Virus record (IMG/VR): IMGVR_UViG_3300047472_000191
Span: 60,940 to 124,939 of that record
DNA length: 64,000 nucleotides
DNA from: a virus
Reading direction: 5' to 3' (one strand)
Below the pieces are notes generated by a model that saw only the letters and a list, made by a program, of their open reading frames with translations, ran no database searches and was not told where the DNA came from. The position numbers and the translations under genes are program-made. This document shows positions 8,098 to 17,700 of the stretch, in pieces. Within the stretch, counting starts at the first letter, position 1. Each line of letters opens with the position of its first letter.

Positions 8098-9726
8098 ATG
8101 GCGGAACGCGAATTGCTGTTATCCCCTCAGGATGACGGTGCCGCTGTCGAGCTGTCTTCTCGGGTGTACCGCAAGCGGATCCTTCCGAAGGCCACGATCC
8201 ACTACCGTGGCCGCAAGATCACTTTCGATGACCAGTACCTGCACGACCTCGCCAACTCCTTCCAGCAGGGCGCCTACGATCAGGTGGCCTTCATGATGGC
8301 CCCGGACAACAACAGCCACACCCTGGACCCGGAGCGGTTCCGTGGTGAGATCAAGGATGTTGAGGTCGGTGACGATGGCCTGTACGGCATCTTCCAGGTC
8401 ACCCCTGAGGCTGCCAAGGTGCTGGAGCAGAACCCGAAGTTAGGTGTTTCTGCGCGCATCCTCGAAAACTACTCGCGCTCGGATGGGAAGCAATTCCCCC
8501 GGGCGCTTCAACATGTCTTGGGGACCCTCGATCCGGTAATCCCCGGACTGGGTAGCTGGGAAGAGGTTGCCCTGTCCAACGGGATCGATCCGGGCAATGT
8601 GATTGACCTGTCTGAACTTTCCTACGAGGAGTTGGAGCCCGTGACCACACGCGCTGAAAACCTACAGCAGGTGGCTGCGGCTACCGACATGACCGTGGAA
8701 GATCTCGAAGCGCTCGACATGACTGACGACGAGCTGGCGATTTTCGCGTCAGCGTTCGTCGACACCGAGCCTGCGGCAGAGGCTGCGGCCGAATCCGCCG
8801 AGGATGACGAGCTGGTCGAAGAGCCCGGCGAGCAGGGCGATCTTTTCGCTGCGGCGGACGAGGCCACCGACGAGGCTCTCCCTTCCGAGGAGGAGATCGA
8901 AGCCGCTGTGGAGGCCCTCTCCGATGAGGAGCTGACCGCCCTGGCGGCCGAACTCGGCATCCCGGCCGACGAGGAGCTGGAAGCCGCCGAAGAGGCGGGC
9001 GAGGAAGAGGCCACGGCCGAGGTGGAGACCGCCGAAGAGGCCGAAGAGGTTGCTGAGCCCACCGATGCCGAACTGGCGGAGCGCCTGGGCACTGGTGAGT
9101 TCGGCAGCGGCATCGACGAACCCGTTGAGGACCCGGACCTGGGTGACCTGACCGACGAGGCCCTGGCCGAGATGACGGAGATGTGGGAGACCGCTCACGC
9201 CGCCGACGACGCCACGGGCGCGGAGGAAGCTGCCGCTGTCGCCGCCGAAGCCGCCGAGACGGCTGAGACTGCTGTGGAGGCCACGGAGGTGGCTGCCGAA
9301 GCGGCTGAGACCGTTGCGGAAACCCCGCAGCTGGTCGGCGCCGGATCGGTTTCCCTGTCCAACGAGGCCGCCCCCGAGGTTGTGGCCCTGTCCAACCAGG
9401 TGAGCACTCTTCAGCAGCAGCTCGCGGAGCAGCAGTTCGACACCCTCAAGCGGGAGTACGTCCGCCAGGGGGTTCCCTCGGCTCTGGTCGACCTGGCCCG
9501 TCCGGTCCTGGTCGCCGGTCGTGCCCTGGAGTTCTCCAACAGCGTGGGCGACACGGTGGATCCGGCGGACATCGTCCGGCAGCTTCTGGACTCCGCCACC
9601 GGCTACATCGATCTGGCCCGCGAACGCGGTCACAGCTACTCGCCGGAAGCCGAGGACAAGGCGGCGATGGCAGCCGAAGAGGACAAGCGTCTCGCCTCCC
9701 TGTGGGGCGAGCAGTACGGCATCTGA
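8098..9726 (+). CDS. Capsid maturation protease fused to scaffold-like domain
   Basis: 542 residues. The first about 180 residues look like a Mu I/S78-type head protease (NNSHT as possible catalytic His, GVSARI as possible catalytic Ser, with DDGLYGIF between). Residues about 215-430 are an extreme Glu/Ala-rich low-complexity stretch, and the end is helical, as expected of a scaffold that is degraded after assembly. It lies directly before the decoration and major capsid genes. The protease call is inferred from position, architecture and weak motifs. Confidence 0.6.
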   Translation: MAERELLLSPQDDGAAVELSSRVYRKRILPKATIHYRGRKITFDDQYLHDLANSFQQGAYDQVAFMMAPDNNSHTLDPERFRGEIKDVEVGDDGLYGIFQVTPEAAKVLEQNPKLGVSARILENYSRSDGKQFPRALQHVLGTLDPVIPGLGSWEEVALSNGIDPGNVIDLSELSYEELEPVTTRAENLQQVAAATDMTVEDLEALDMTDDELAIFASAFVDTEPAAEAAAESAEDDELVEEPGEQGDLFAAADEATDEALPSEEEIEAAVEALSDEELTALAAELGIPADEELEAAEEAGEEEATAEVETAEEAEEVAEPTDAELAERLGTGEFGSGIDEPVEDPDLGDLTDEALAEMTEMWETAHAADDATGAEEAAAVAAEAAETAETAVEATEVAAEAAETVAETPQLVGAGSVSLSNEAAPEVVALSNQVSTLQQQLAEQQFDTLKREYVRQGVPSALVDLARPVLVAGRALEFSNSVGDTVDPADIVRQLLDSATGYIDLARERGHSYSPEAEDKAAMAAEEDKRLASLWGEQYGI

Positions 9727-9765
9727 CCGGGGCTCCCGGCAGCAACTCTAGAAGGAGAGAAAACC

Positions 9766-10227
9766 ATGGGTATGAGCCCCGTCTTCAAGCACGGTTCGCC
9801 GCAGACCTTCCAGGTCCTCAGCTCGGCTGCTGTTCGCGCGGGCCGTCTGGTGGAGTACGTCACCGAGTCCAGCACCACCAAGGTCCAGGAGGCCGGTGTC
9901 ACCTCCCTCAAGGTGGCCGGTGTCGCGATCGACGACGCGGTGGGCACTTCCACCCCGGGTGCGGACATCACCTACGGCACCGGCGTCACCCGACGCGCCT
10001 ACGACACCTCCACGATGGTCGACACCATCGGCGTCTCCACGTGCGGCGTCTGGAACCTGGTCGCGGGTGCGGCCGTCGCCGCGTTCGACGTCCTCAAGGC
10101 CGGTGCTGCGGGCACCGTCGTCACCTGGGTGTCCGGTACCGATTCACCGGCCGCCATCATCGGCATCGCGCAGGCCGCGATCTCCAACGGTGCCACCGGC
10201 CCCGTTTCGCTCCGTCTCGGCGTCTGA
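9766..10227 (+). CDS. Capsid decoration protein
   Basis: 153 residues, Ala/Gly/Thr/Val-rich and beta-strand-rich, resembling the DUF2190-type head decoration/stabilisation proteins encoded just before the major capsid protein in many siphoviruses. A strong AGAAGGAGAG site precedes the ATG. Confidence 0.6.
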   Translation: MGMSPVFKHGSPQTFQVLSSAAVRAGRLVEYVTESSTTKVQEAGVTSLKVAGVAIDDAVGTSTPGADITYGTGVTRRAYDTSTMVDTIGVSTCGVWNLVAGAAVAAFDVLKAGAAGTVVTWVSGTDSPAAIIGIAQAAISNGATGPVSLRLGV

Positions 10228-10268
10228 TCCGTCCGAGTCTGAACAGATCTAGAAAGGACGACTGAGAC

Positions 10269-11189
10269 ATGCCTCAGACCACTGTCGGAACCGTTTCTTC
10301 GAACGATGGCTTCCGCCTCACAGTCAACACGCTGCTCAAGCGGCCGACCGTCATCCGGGAGCGCATTCTCCGGCTGGCCGACCAGCAGTTCATCACCGAC
10401 ACGGTGTTACGCAAGGTGCAGGACGTTCCGTCCGGCGTCGTGCTGTACAACGAGTCGACTCCGCTGTACGCCAACGGCGGCCCGTCGGTCGTCGCGGAGG
10501 GCGGCGAGATTCCGCTGATCACGGCGAACCTCGGCATCGGCAAGGCGGCCCGTACCATCAAGCGCGCCTTCGGTATCGAGTTCACCGAGGAGATGCGTCG
10601 GCGCAACGACATGGACCGTGTCAACACGTCCATCGCGCAGGTCGTCAACTCCATGAAGGCCGCCTGGGAGGACGCGTTCCTCTCCGCCGCCATCGCGGGT
10701 CTCGCGTCGACCGCTTCGGGTACCGCGTGGGCGACCGCCACGGACGTCCGGTCCACTCTGGCGAACGCGATGCTGGCGATCCAGCTGGCCGACGCGGAGT
10801 CCACGGACCAGACTGGCGTGCAGAAGTTCGGGTTCGAGCCGGACACGCTGATTCTGCATCACGCGCGTGCGATGGACCTGGCGCTCAACTCCGACATGAA
10901 CAAGTACTTCACCGGTTCCGGCGCCCCGAACTCCGCGTACGCCGACAAGCTGACCCTCCCGGGCCTGCTGTTCGGTCAGTTCAAGGTCGTCAAGTCGTGG
11001 CGTGTCCCGACCAACTCGGCGATCCTCCTGGAGGCCGGGACGATCGGTGGCATCGCCGATGAGCGTGCGTTGGACGTGACGCCGCTGGAGCACAACAGCA
11101 CCAACGAAACGTGGCGCTGCAACGTGGTCCGCCAGTCCGCGATCTTCCTGGATCAGCCTAAGGCGGGACGCGTCATAACGGGTATCTAG
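10269..11189 (+). CDS. Major capsid protein (HK97-like)
   Basis: 306 residues, a usual length for the HK97-fold capsid proteins of actinophages. It includes an N-terminal helical arm, a central P-domain-like segment, and a C-terminal part with IADERALDVTPLEH and a final FLDQPKAGRVI. Position after protease and decoration genes and before connector genes supports the call. AGAAAGGACGA precedes the ATG. Confidence 0.8.
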   Translation: MPQTTVGTVSSNDGFRLTVNTLLKRPTVIRERILRLADQQFITDTVLRKVQDVPSGVVLYNESTPLYANGGPSVVAEGGEIPLITANLGIGKAARTIKRAFGIEFTEEMRRRNDMDRVNTSIAQVVNSMKAAWEDAFLSAAIAGLASTASGTAWATATDVRSTLANAMLAIQLADAESTDQTGVQKFGFEPDTLILHHARAMDLALNSDMNKYFTGSGAPNSAYADKLTLPGLLFGQFKVVKSWRVPTNSAILLEAGTIGGIADERALDVTPLEHNSTNETWRCNVVRQSAIFLDQPKAGRVITGI

Positions 11190-11249
11190 CCCACAACGGA
11201 CAACACACACCTGGCACGGCGAATACACATCGAAGGAGTCATACCAGTC

Positions 11250-11549
11250 ATGGCAGAAGAGAACGTTCTGTTCCGGGTCACCCGGCCGAACACGTCGATC
11301 TTCCACCCGGACCGGTCGGTCAGCCTGCTTCCGGTGCAGACCGGCGGCGAGATCGAGCTTCCCCGGAAGACGGCGGACTACCACGTCCGTAACGGCGTCG
11401 GCGTGATCGTCGATGCGGCCGAGGACGCCCCGGAGAAGACCCCGGAGCCCGAGCAGGCCCCGGAGGCGCCCAAGGAGCCTGTGAAGGAGCCGGAGGCGCC
11501 CACGGCTCCGGTCAAGCGCGCCCCCGGGCGCCCGGCCAAGACCGCGTAA
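11250..11549 (+). CDS. Small head-region protein with Pro/Glu/Lys-rich tail
   Basis: 99 residues. An ordered N-terminal half (about 50 residues) is followed by a Pro-Glu-Lys-Ala-rich tail ending in an AT-hook-like GRPAK. It sits between the capsid and connector genes, where small head-completion or DNA-contacting proteins are common. No family recognised. Confidence 0.6.
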   Translation: MAEENVLFRVTRPNTSIFHPDRSVSLLPVQTGGEIELPRKTADYHVRNGVGVIVDAAEDAPEKTPEPEQAPEAPKEPVKEPEAPTAPVKRAPGRPAKTA

Positions 11550-11573
11550 CACCAGTCAGAGGGGAGGGCCGTC

Positions 11574-12026
11574 ATGTCGTACGCCACGATTGCCAGCGTC
11601 AGGACGGCCCTCGCCGCTGGTGGCGTAGTAGACCCGACCAGCGCGACGTCGCTGTCCGATGCGGATCTTCAGGACAAGATCGATGAGGCGGATGCCCTGA
11701 TCGACGGGTATTTGACCGCCCGGTACGCGCTGCCGATCACCGGGACTGTCCCGCCCATCGTCCTCATGGTGTCGCGGGACCTTGCCGCGTCGTACGCCAC
11801 GATTACGTACCTGGGCAGCATTCCTCTCCAGCCGACGCATCCCGTGCAGATCAAAGCGGCCTCGGCCATGGCCACGCTGGAGAAGATCCGCACCGGGGAC
11901 ATCATGCTGTCCCTGCCGGGCGCCGGATCCGAGCAGCGCACCGACAACCCGGCGGTAGAGAACCTCTACGACGGGTCCATGTTCACGCTGGGCCAGTTCG
12001 ACTTGTCTCAGGACTGGGGCTGTTGA
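11574..12026 (+). CDS. Head-tail connector (DUF1320/gp36-like adaptor)
   Basis: 150 residues. The N-terminal pattern (SYATIASVRTAL, then DADLQDKIDEADALIDGYLTARY with a following PP) is typical of DUF1320-type adaptor proteins that bind below the portal. Its stop overlaps the next start (TGATG). Confidence 0.7.
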   Translation: MSYATIASVRTALAAGGVVDPTSATSLSDADLQDKIDEADALIDGYLTARYALPITGTVPPIVLMVSRDLAASYATITYLGSIPLQPTHPVQIKAASAMATLEKIRTGDIMLSLPGAGSEQRTDNPAVENLYDGSMFTLGQFDLSQDWGC

Positions 12027-12472
12027 TGGGCTCGTTCACCGAGAATGCGGACGAGCTGATCCGGGCGACCGAGCACGACCTTGTGGGGTCGCTGACGGTG
12101 GACCAAATCTACGCACACTACCAAGAAGTGGGCGATTCGTTCAATCACCCCCAGGGCGGTATTGCGCGTGCCCTCGCCACGGGGCTCCTCAACAAATACC
12201 CCGAGATCGTACGCAAGCTGGCAGACGCTGTTCTCGACGGCCGGGAAGCCATGCAGCAAGCCATGATCGACGGCATGGAAGCCCTGAACCTGGAGTACTA
12301 CGAGCTGGCCCCGCGCGAGTTCCACGACCTGCGGGCTTCCGGATCCCCCGAGGTCATGGAGGGCGAAGAGCAGGTGTACCACCGGCCTCCGAACGTCCAC
12401 CGGCTCTCCGAGGAGGAGCTACGGGCGAAGCAGGAGCTGAGGGCATTGGGGATCTTCGGTGCTGACTTCTGA
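12026..12472 (+). CDS. Head-tail joining/neck protein (putative)
   Basis: 148 residues, helical and acidic, translationally coupled to the adaptor (TGATG) and overlapping the next gene by 14 bases. Its position between adaptor and tail terminator suggests a head-closure or neck role, but no family signature is visible. Confidence 0.5.
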   Translation: MGSFTENADELIRATEHDLVGSLTVDQIYAHYQEVGDSFNHPQGGIARALATGLLNKYPEIVRKLADAVLDGREAMQQAMIDGMEALNLEYYELAPREFHDLRASGSPEVMEGEEQVYHRPPNVHRLSEEELRAKQELRALGIFGADF

Positions 12473-12905
12473 CTTCATCGCCTGGCTGGCTGCGCAGGAG
12501 ATCAACGGCGAACCCATGCCGGTGATCTACCAGGGCCCGAACGGGCCGGGTGCGGAACCCCGGGAACACATCGTGGTCACCCCGGTCCCGGGCGGCGGCA
12601 TGCAGGTGGACGGGCACATCGAGCAGCGGGTGTTCCAGATCAAAACCGTAGGCACGATGGGGCTGAATTCCCGGAACTGGAACGACGTCTTTTCTAAGAC
12701 GGAAGACCTGGCCCAGCGTATCGACAAGCTCATCATGAATACGTGGCGGCCGGTGATCGGCGGGGAACAGGTTGTGTACATGTCCCGTTTCGGTACCCGG
12801 GTACGGCAGGGCGGCCCGTCCGGGCAGCCTATCGACAACGCCAACCGTCCGGCTTTCCAGACTATGTATGTAGTCGAGGCCGAGTCCAACATCTACGACG
12901 ACTGA
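12459..12905 (+). CDS. Tail terminator-like protein
   Basis: 148 residues, beginning with GTG inside the end of the previous gene. The mixed alpha/beta pattern, with a central DLAQRIDKLI helix and beta-rich end (VVYMSRFG...YVVEAESN), matches tail-terminator/minor capsid proteins found just before the tail tube gene. Assigned by position and general shape. Confidence 0.5.
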   Translation: MLTSDFIAWLAAQEINGEPMPVIYQGPNGPGAEPREHIVVTPVPGGGMQVDGHIEQRVFQIKTVGTMGLNSRNWNDVFSKTEDLAQRIDKLIMNTWRPVIGGEQVVYMSRFGTRVRQGGPSGQPIDNANRPAFQTMYVVEAESNIYDD

Positions 12906-12914
12906 GGAAACGCC

Positions 12915-13166
12915 ATGGCAGACGACAAGACCCCGGAAAAGACGGCCCCGAAGACCGCTGTGGCGCGAGCCCAGGCACCGGCTCCCGAGCCTGCGCCGGA
13001 ACCCCTGGTGTTTCTCTACCTGGGGCAACCCCACACCAGTTTCGAACTGTCCGGGATGGGTCTGGCCGACCTCGTTCCCGAGGGGACAGCGTATTCCCCG
13101 AAGGACGCCGACATGGTTCGGATGATGTGCCTCAAGTACGGGATCCGTTACTCCGAAGGGGAGTAA
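12915..13166 (+). CDS. Small tail-region protein
   Basis: 83 residues. A Pro/Ala/Lys-rich N-terminus of about 35 residues is followed by a compact domain (LYLGQPHTSFELSG...). It sits between terminator-like and tail tube genes. Function unknown. Confidence 0.6.
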   Translation: MADDKTPEKTAPKTAVARAQAPAPEPAPEPLVFLYLGQPHTSFELSGMGLADLVPEGTAYSPKDADMVRMMCLKYGIRYSEGE

Positions 13167-13184
13167 ATAGCCCGTCGTCGACAA

Positions 13185-13297
13185 CCGTGATCCGGGTCCT
13201 TATACTTGCCACTGGCAGGCTTTTAAGGTCCGGGCGTAAGGCCGAATTGCCGTAATCACGGGCCAAGAAAACGCCCCTTCCCGAAGGAACGGGAAGG
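13185..13297 (+). promoter_or_regulatory. Structured leader before the tail tube gene
   Basis: This 145-base gap contains an outer inverted repeat CCGTGAT/ATCACGG (13185-13261) and, nearer the gene, a perfect 9-base stem CCCTTCCCG/CGGGAAGGG (about 13274-13297) ending just before the ribosome-binding site. It may set RNA processing, stability or translation of the abundant tube protein. Confidence 0.4.
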
Positions 13298-13310
13298 GCT
13301 ATCGAAGGAA

Positions 13311-13904
13311 GTGATTACTATTCCCGGCAGCATAAACCCGAAGAACGTTGTCGTCGGCGTAGCGTCGGCCTGGATTCAGCCGTACGACCCGAGCGTTCCG
13401 GCTCTCCTGCCTGCGGTCACCATCGCCAAGGGTGCGGACTGGGGCGGCAACTGGCAGAACCTCGGCGCCACCGACCAGGGCTGGAAGCTCCAGATCGGTA
13501 CGTCCACCAAGTCGATCACGATCGAAGAGCAGTCCACACCCGCTCTCGTCATGGCCGACAACCACAGCTACCAGGTGACCGGTGACCTCGCCGAGGACAC
13601 CCTCCAGCACGCCTTATGGGCGTACGGCGGCGGCCAGCTGGTCACCACGGCGGCGGCGTCCGGCGTCCCCGGCTACCAGACCCTGAGCCTCCAGGACAAC
13701 CTGAACTACTGGGCGATCGGCCTGGAGACCATCAACGTGCAGGGCTTCTGGCGCCGGTACCTGATCCCTCAGGGCGTCGTCGGCACCAACGTGGACACCT
13801 CGTTCCGCCGGTCCAACGAGAAGCGCATGTACTCCTTCCAGTTCGAAGGCACCTGCGCCCCGTCCCAGCTCGTCATCCAAGAGATGGTGGCCGCTGCACT
13901 TTAG
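13311..13904 (+). CDS. Major tail (tube) protein
   Basis: 197 residues, beta-rich, one gene before the tail chaperones, as for siphovirus tube proteins. The GTG at 13311 is preceded directly by GAAGGAA, leaving almost no spacer, so the true start or the mode of initiation is uncertain; the GGGAAGGG inside the hairpin at 13291-13298 could also take part. Confidence 0.7.
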   Translation: MITIPGSINPKNVVVGVASAWIQPYDPSVPALLPAVTIAKGADWGGNWQNLGATDQGWKLQIGTSTKSITIEEQSTPALVMADNHSYQVTGDLAEDTLQHALWAYGGGQLVTTAAASGVPGYQTLSLQDNLNYWAIGLETINVQGFWRRYLIPQGVVGTNVDTSFRRSNEKRMYSFQFEGTCAPSQLVIQEMVAAAL

Positions 13905-13955
13905 TGCTGTACACGTCAAGTTCTACTCACCCGGCACAGCGAGAAAGGTTTCACC

Positions 13956-14342
13956 ATGGCATTCGTTGCTCACGAGGCGATCGAGCCGCTCGACTACGAT
14001 TTCACGCACTTCATGGACGGTTCCGAGGCGAAGGGGACCGTGCCGGAGCCGAGCCAGCAGGCCATGGCGGGGTACCGCAAGGCCGTTCTGGCGGTCGTCC
14101 GCGACTACAAGGACGTTCAGGACGTCGACCCGGACACGTTAAGCAACGACGAGCTTGACCGGATCACCGACCGCGCCGAGGAGCTGGAGAAGCGCATGGA
14201 CGAGCTGACGGCCCGTCTCTGCAAGAACACTCCGTCCGTGGAGACGCTCAGCAAGCTGCCGTGGCGCCACAAGGTGATGTTCTCGAAGTGGCTCCAGGAG
14301 CAGTTCAACCCGGGAAAATTGACGGGCGTTACGAAGGACTGA
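13956..14342 (+). CDS. Tail assembly chaperone, short form (gpG-like)
   Basis: 128 residues, acidic and helical, immediately between tail tube and tape measure genes. It ends 24 bases after a slippery heptamer that leads into the long form. This is the classic lambda G / GT arrangement, in which both products help assemble the tape measure into the tail. Confidence 0.8.
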   Translation: MAFVAHEAIEPLDYDFTHFMDGSEAKGTVPEPSQQAMAGYRKAVLAVVRDYKDVQDVDPDTLSNDELDRITDRAEELEKRMDELTARLCKNTPSVETLSKLPWRHKVMFSKWLQEQFNPGKLTGVTKD

Positions 14343-14551
14343 CTGGGGGAGAGGACCAGCGGCGTCTGTATTACACGCTGCTGAAACTCTTCCACGTCAC
14401 CCGGCAGCAATGGGATGCAATGCCCTGGCATGATCAGCGGATGTACATCGAACAGCTGAACAAGGATCCCGAGTACAACGAGGACGGGGAATCCGGCGGG
14501 TCAGATGCGCAGGAACTGACTAGCTGGGACGACCTTCCTCCGGGGGCCTAA
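13956..14551 (+). CDS. Tail assembly chaperone, frameshifted long form (gpG-T-like)
   Basis: A -1 shift at G GGA AAA (14312-14318) joins codon 121 of the short form to the overlapping frame that runs to 14551, giving about 198 residues. The second part (YEGLTGGEDQRR...FHVTRQQWDAMPWHDQ) has the Trp-rich helical pattern of T-domain extensions. No good start serves the second frame alone. Confidence 0.75.
14312..14318 (+). other. -1 ribosomal frameshift site GGGAAAA
   Basis: The heptamer fits the X XXY YYZ rule exactly in the reading frame of the chaperone gene (G GGA AAA), and the -1 frame is open from here to 14551. Confidence 0.8.
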
Positions 14552-14576
14552 TAAGACTCGCCGTGCCGGGTGGAGA

Positions 14577-14614
14577 CCGCAGGGCCGAAGCTGTAAAAGG
14601 CTTCGGCCCTGCGG
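14577..14614 (+). terminator. Hairpin between chaperone and tape measure genes
   Basis: A perfect 15-base inverted repeat with an 8-base loop. It could be a partial terminator that lowers tape measure expression relative to the tube protein. Confidence 0.65.
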
Positions 14615-14707
14615 GCATTCTAGGCTCTGGCTAATCGCCCCTTTTAGCAGGTAATCTTGGAATCTGCAACGCAATGCGGGTCAAGGGGATGATGAGAGGG
14701 AGCGCCA

Positions 14708-17700
14708 GTGTCCGGAACGTATTCGGCCGGAGACATCGAAGCCTCCCTCAAGTTAGACAGGTCTGAGTTCAACCGGGAACTCACGCAGGCCAAGCGGGAT
14801 GCTGAGGATTTCCAGAAGCAGACCTACAAGCCGAGGGTTTCCCTGGATGATACCGAGGCCAAGACAAAAATCCAGGCGCTCAAGGACGAACTCCAGAGCC
14901 TTCACAACATCACGGTCTCTGCCGCGTTATCGGGTTTCGACTCTGCCAGCACCCACTTAGCGGCCCTCCAGGCGCAAGCCGACCACCTCAATGGCATGGT
15001 CATCACGATTTATGCCGACGTGGACACGACGGCGGCAGCAGCCTCTCTCACCGCACTGCGGGCAGCCGCCAGTGACAACATCACCATCCATGCGGACGTG
15101 GACACGCGGGTAGCTGCGGCGTCTCTTGCACGTTTGCGTGCGGCTGCTGCCGACCCCATCAACATCCCCACTGGGGGCGGGGATCCTGGCGGTCCTGCAC
15201 CAAGGCCTCGCCCTGGTGTCCCCGATGGGGATGATGAGAGGAACCGGAAGCTCAAGGACCCGTTCAAGATCCCGGGGGCGCTGTTCAGCCTTCCGGGGCT
15301 CATTGCCTCTGTTCTGCCTCAGCTCCCGGCCCTGACGACCCTGCTGGGCGGTGCTACGGCTGCGGTGGTCTCGTTCGGTGTCGCGGCGGGCGGTGCCCTC
15401 GGTGTGTACGGCGCCGCGACCATGGGCGCGGTCAAGCAGGCGACGGCACACAAGAAGGCCGTGGAGTCCACGGGCAAGGCGCTTGAGGCGGCCCAGGCAC
15501 GGCTGGCTGGGACCACGGCCGGTACGGCTGCGTACACGAACGCTCTGAAGGCGGTCACGGAGGCGGAGAAGGCGCACAAGGAGGCGCTCAAGGATCTGAC
15601 TCCGGCGGAGAAGCAGTTCACTGACTCCCTGAACGGTGTACAGACTGCCTGGCAGTCGTTCATCAAGTCCACCGAGGTGTACACGCTCAAGCCGGTTGCG
15701 ACCGTCCTGGACGGGGCGAAAGCCGCGCTGCCTCAGCTCATCCCTCTGGTCAAGGATCTCGCCCCCGCTTTCCAGAGCGTGGCCGTGGCCATGAAGAACT
15801 GGCTGAGTGGCGACGGTCTGCACCGGTTCGTCTACTTCCTCCGGACTACTGGTGTGCCGATCGTGCTCCACATGATCGCCGGGTTCCGGACGTTCATGGC
15901 GGCAGGCGGTGCGCTTATGCGCGCGTTCGGGCCGATTGCAGTAAAAATGTCCGAGTACTTCGAGACACTGGGCAAAAAATCGGAGGCGTGGGCACAGGGC
16001 GGGGGAGTGCTCCGGTTCCGCGATCACTTCTTTGAGGCCTGGCACCAGCTCAAGCCGATTTTCAGTGAGCTGATCACCCTCGTCGGGCACATCTGGGAGA
16101 TCCTTCAGGGGACCGGCAGCCCCAACGCGAACGCTCTCGTAGGTGTGCTGCACGGGCTGAACACGGCCATCGGGAACCTTCAGCCCGCAGCGGTGAAGTC
16201 TCTGGGCGAGATCTTCCAGTCCATCAGCGACGTGGCGATCCAGCTGGCTCCGGTCATCGGGATCACGTCCAAGGCGATCGTCGACATCATCAACGTGCTG
16301 CCGCCCGGGACGATCCGGGCTATCGCGGACGCCATGATCGCGTGGAAGCTGGCCGTCCTCGGATGGAATGCCGCCATTGCGGCCTGGGCCTTCCTCACCT
16401 CGATTATCGCAGGCCTGACGCTGGCCTGGCGCACCCTCAGTTTTGTTTTCGCGGCTTCTCCGATCGGTGTCATTGTCACGGGCCTTATCCTGCTTGTCGG
16501 GATCATTGTCCTGATCGCCACGAAGACCACCTGGTTCCAGACACTTTGGAAATACACCTGGGAAGGCATAAAAATTGCCGCCCACGCTGTATGGGTCAAC
16601 GTGTTGCAACCTACTTTCCATGGGATTTGGGTTGGCCTCCAGGAAATCGGCAAATGGGGTGTATGGCTGTGGAACAACGCCCTTAAACCGGCATGGAACG
16701 GGATCGCCAGCGGCGCTTCCTGGCTATGGGGCTACCTCAAGCCGGTGCTTGTGGGCATCGGAAACGCATTCATGCTGGTCGGCAAGGTCATCTGGATTTT
16801 CTGGTCCACCTACGCCAAGGTCGTCTTCATTATTTTCGAAGCGGCTATCAAGGCGCTCTGGCTGTACGTCCTCAAACCGGTGTTCGGGTGGATCGCCGCA
16901 GGCTGGCACGCCCTGGGTACGGGCGTGATGTGGGTCTGGCATCACCTGCTCAAGCCTGCCTGGGACCTGGTGGTCGCCGGAGCCATTTACGTGTGGAACC
17001 ACGGCGTCAAGCCCGCCATCGGGTGGATCACCGCAGGCTGGCATGCCGTGGGTGACGGCGTGATGTGGGTGTGGCGGCACCTGCTCAAGCCTGCCTGGGA
17101 CATGGTGTCGGATGGTGCCACCAAGCTGTGGAAAAACTACATTTCGCCGGTATTCAACGGAATCAAGAACACCATCAGCGACAAGTGGGACTGGATCAAG
17201 GCGCACGTATTCAGCCCGATGGGTGATTTCTTCACCAAGAAGATCCCCGGCTGGGCCGACACGATGAAGGGCAAACTGGTCACCGCCTTCGATACCGCTT
17301 GGAAGGGTATTCAGAAGGTCTGGGACAACGTCAAAAAGGCGATCGGGTCGCCTATCTACCTGGTCGCGAAGTACGTCTGGAATGACGCGATTTACGGGAT
17401 CATGGACAAGATCTCCGGATTCGTGCACCAGAAGAACCCGCTCGGGAAAATCCCGCTGGACAACATCCCGCACTTCGCAGCCGGTGGCCCGGTACGGGGA
17501 GGTACCCCCGGCAAGGACTCCGTGCTGTCCATGCTGATGCCCGACGAGCACGTCCTCACCCGCGAGGACGTCGCAGCCATGGGTGGTCAGCACGCCGTGG
17601 CTCGCTTCCGTTCCGCCCTGCACGGCGGCGCCCCTGTCCAAGGCGCCAACAACACGGGCCACTTCGGCATCGGCGGCTGGATCGGCGACGCAGGCTCCGC

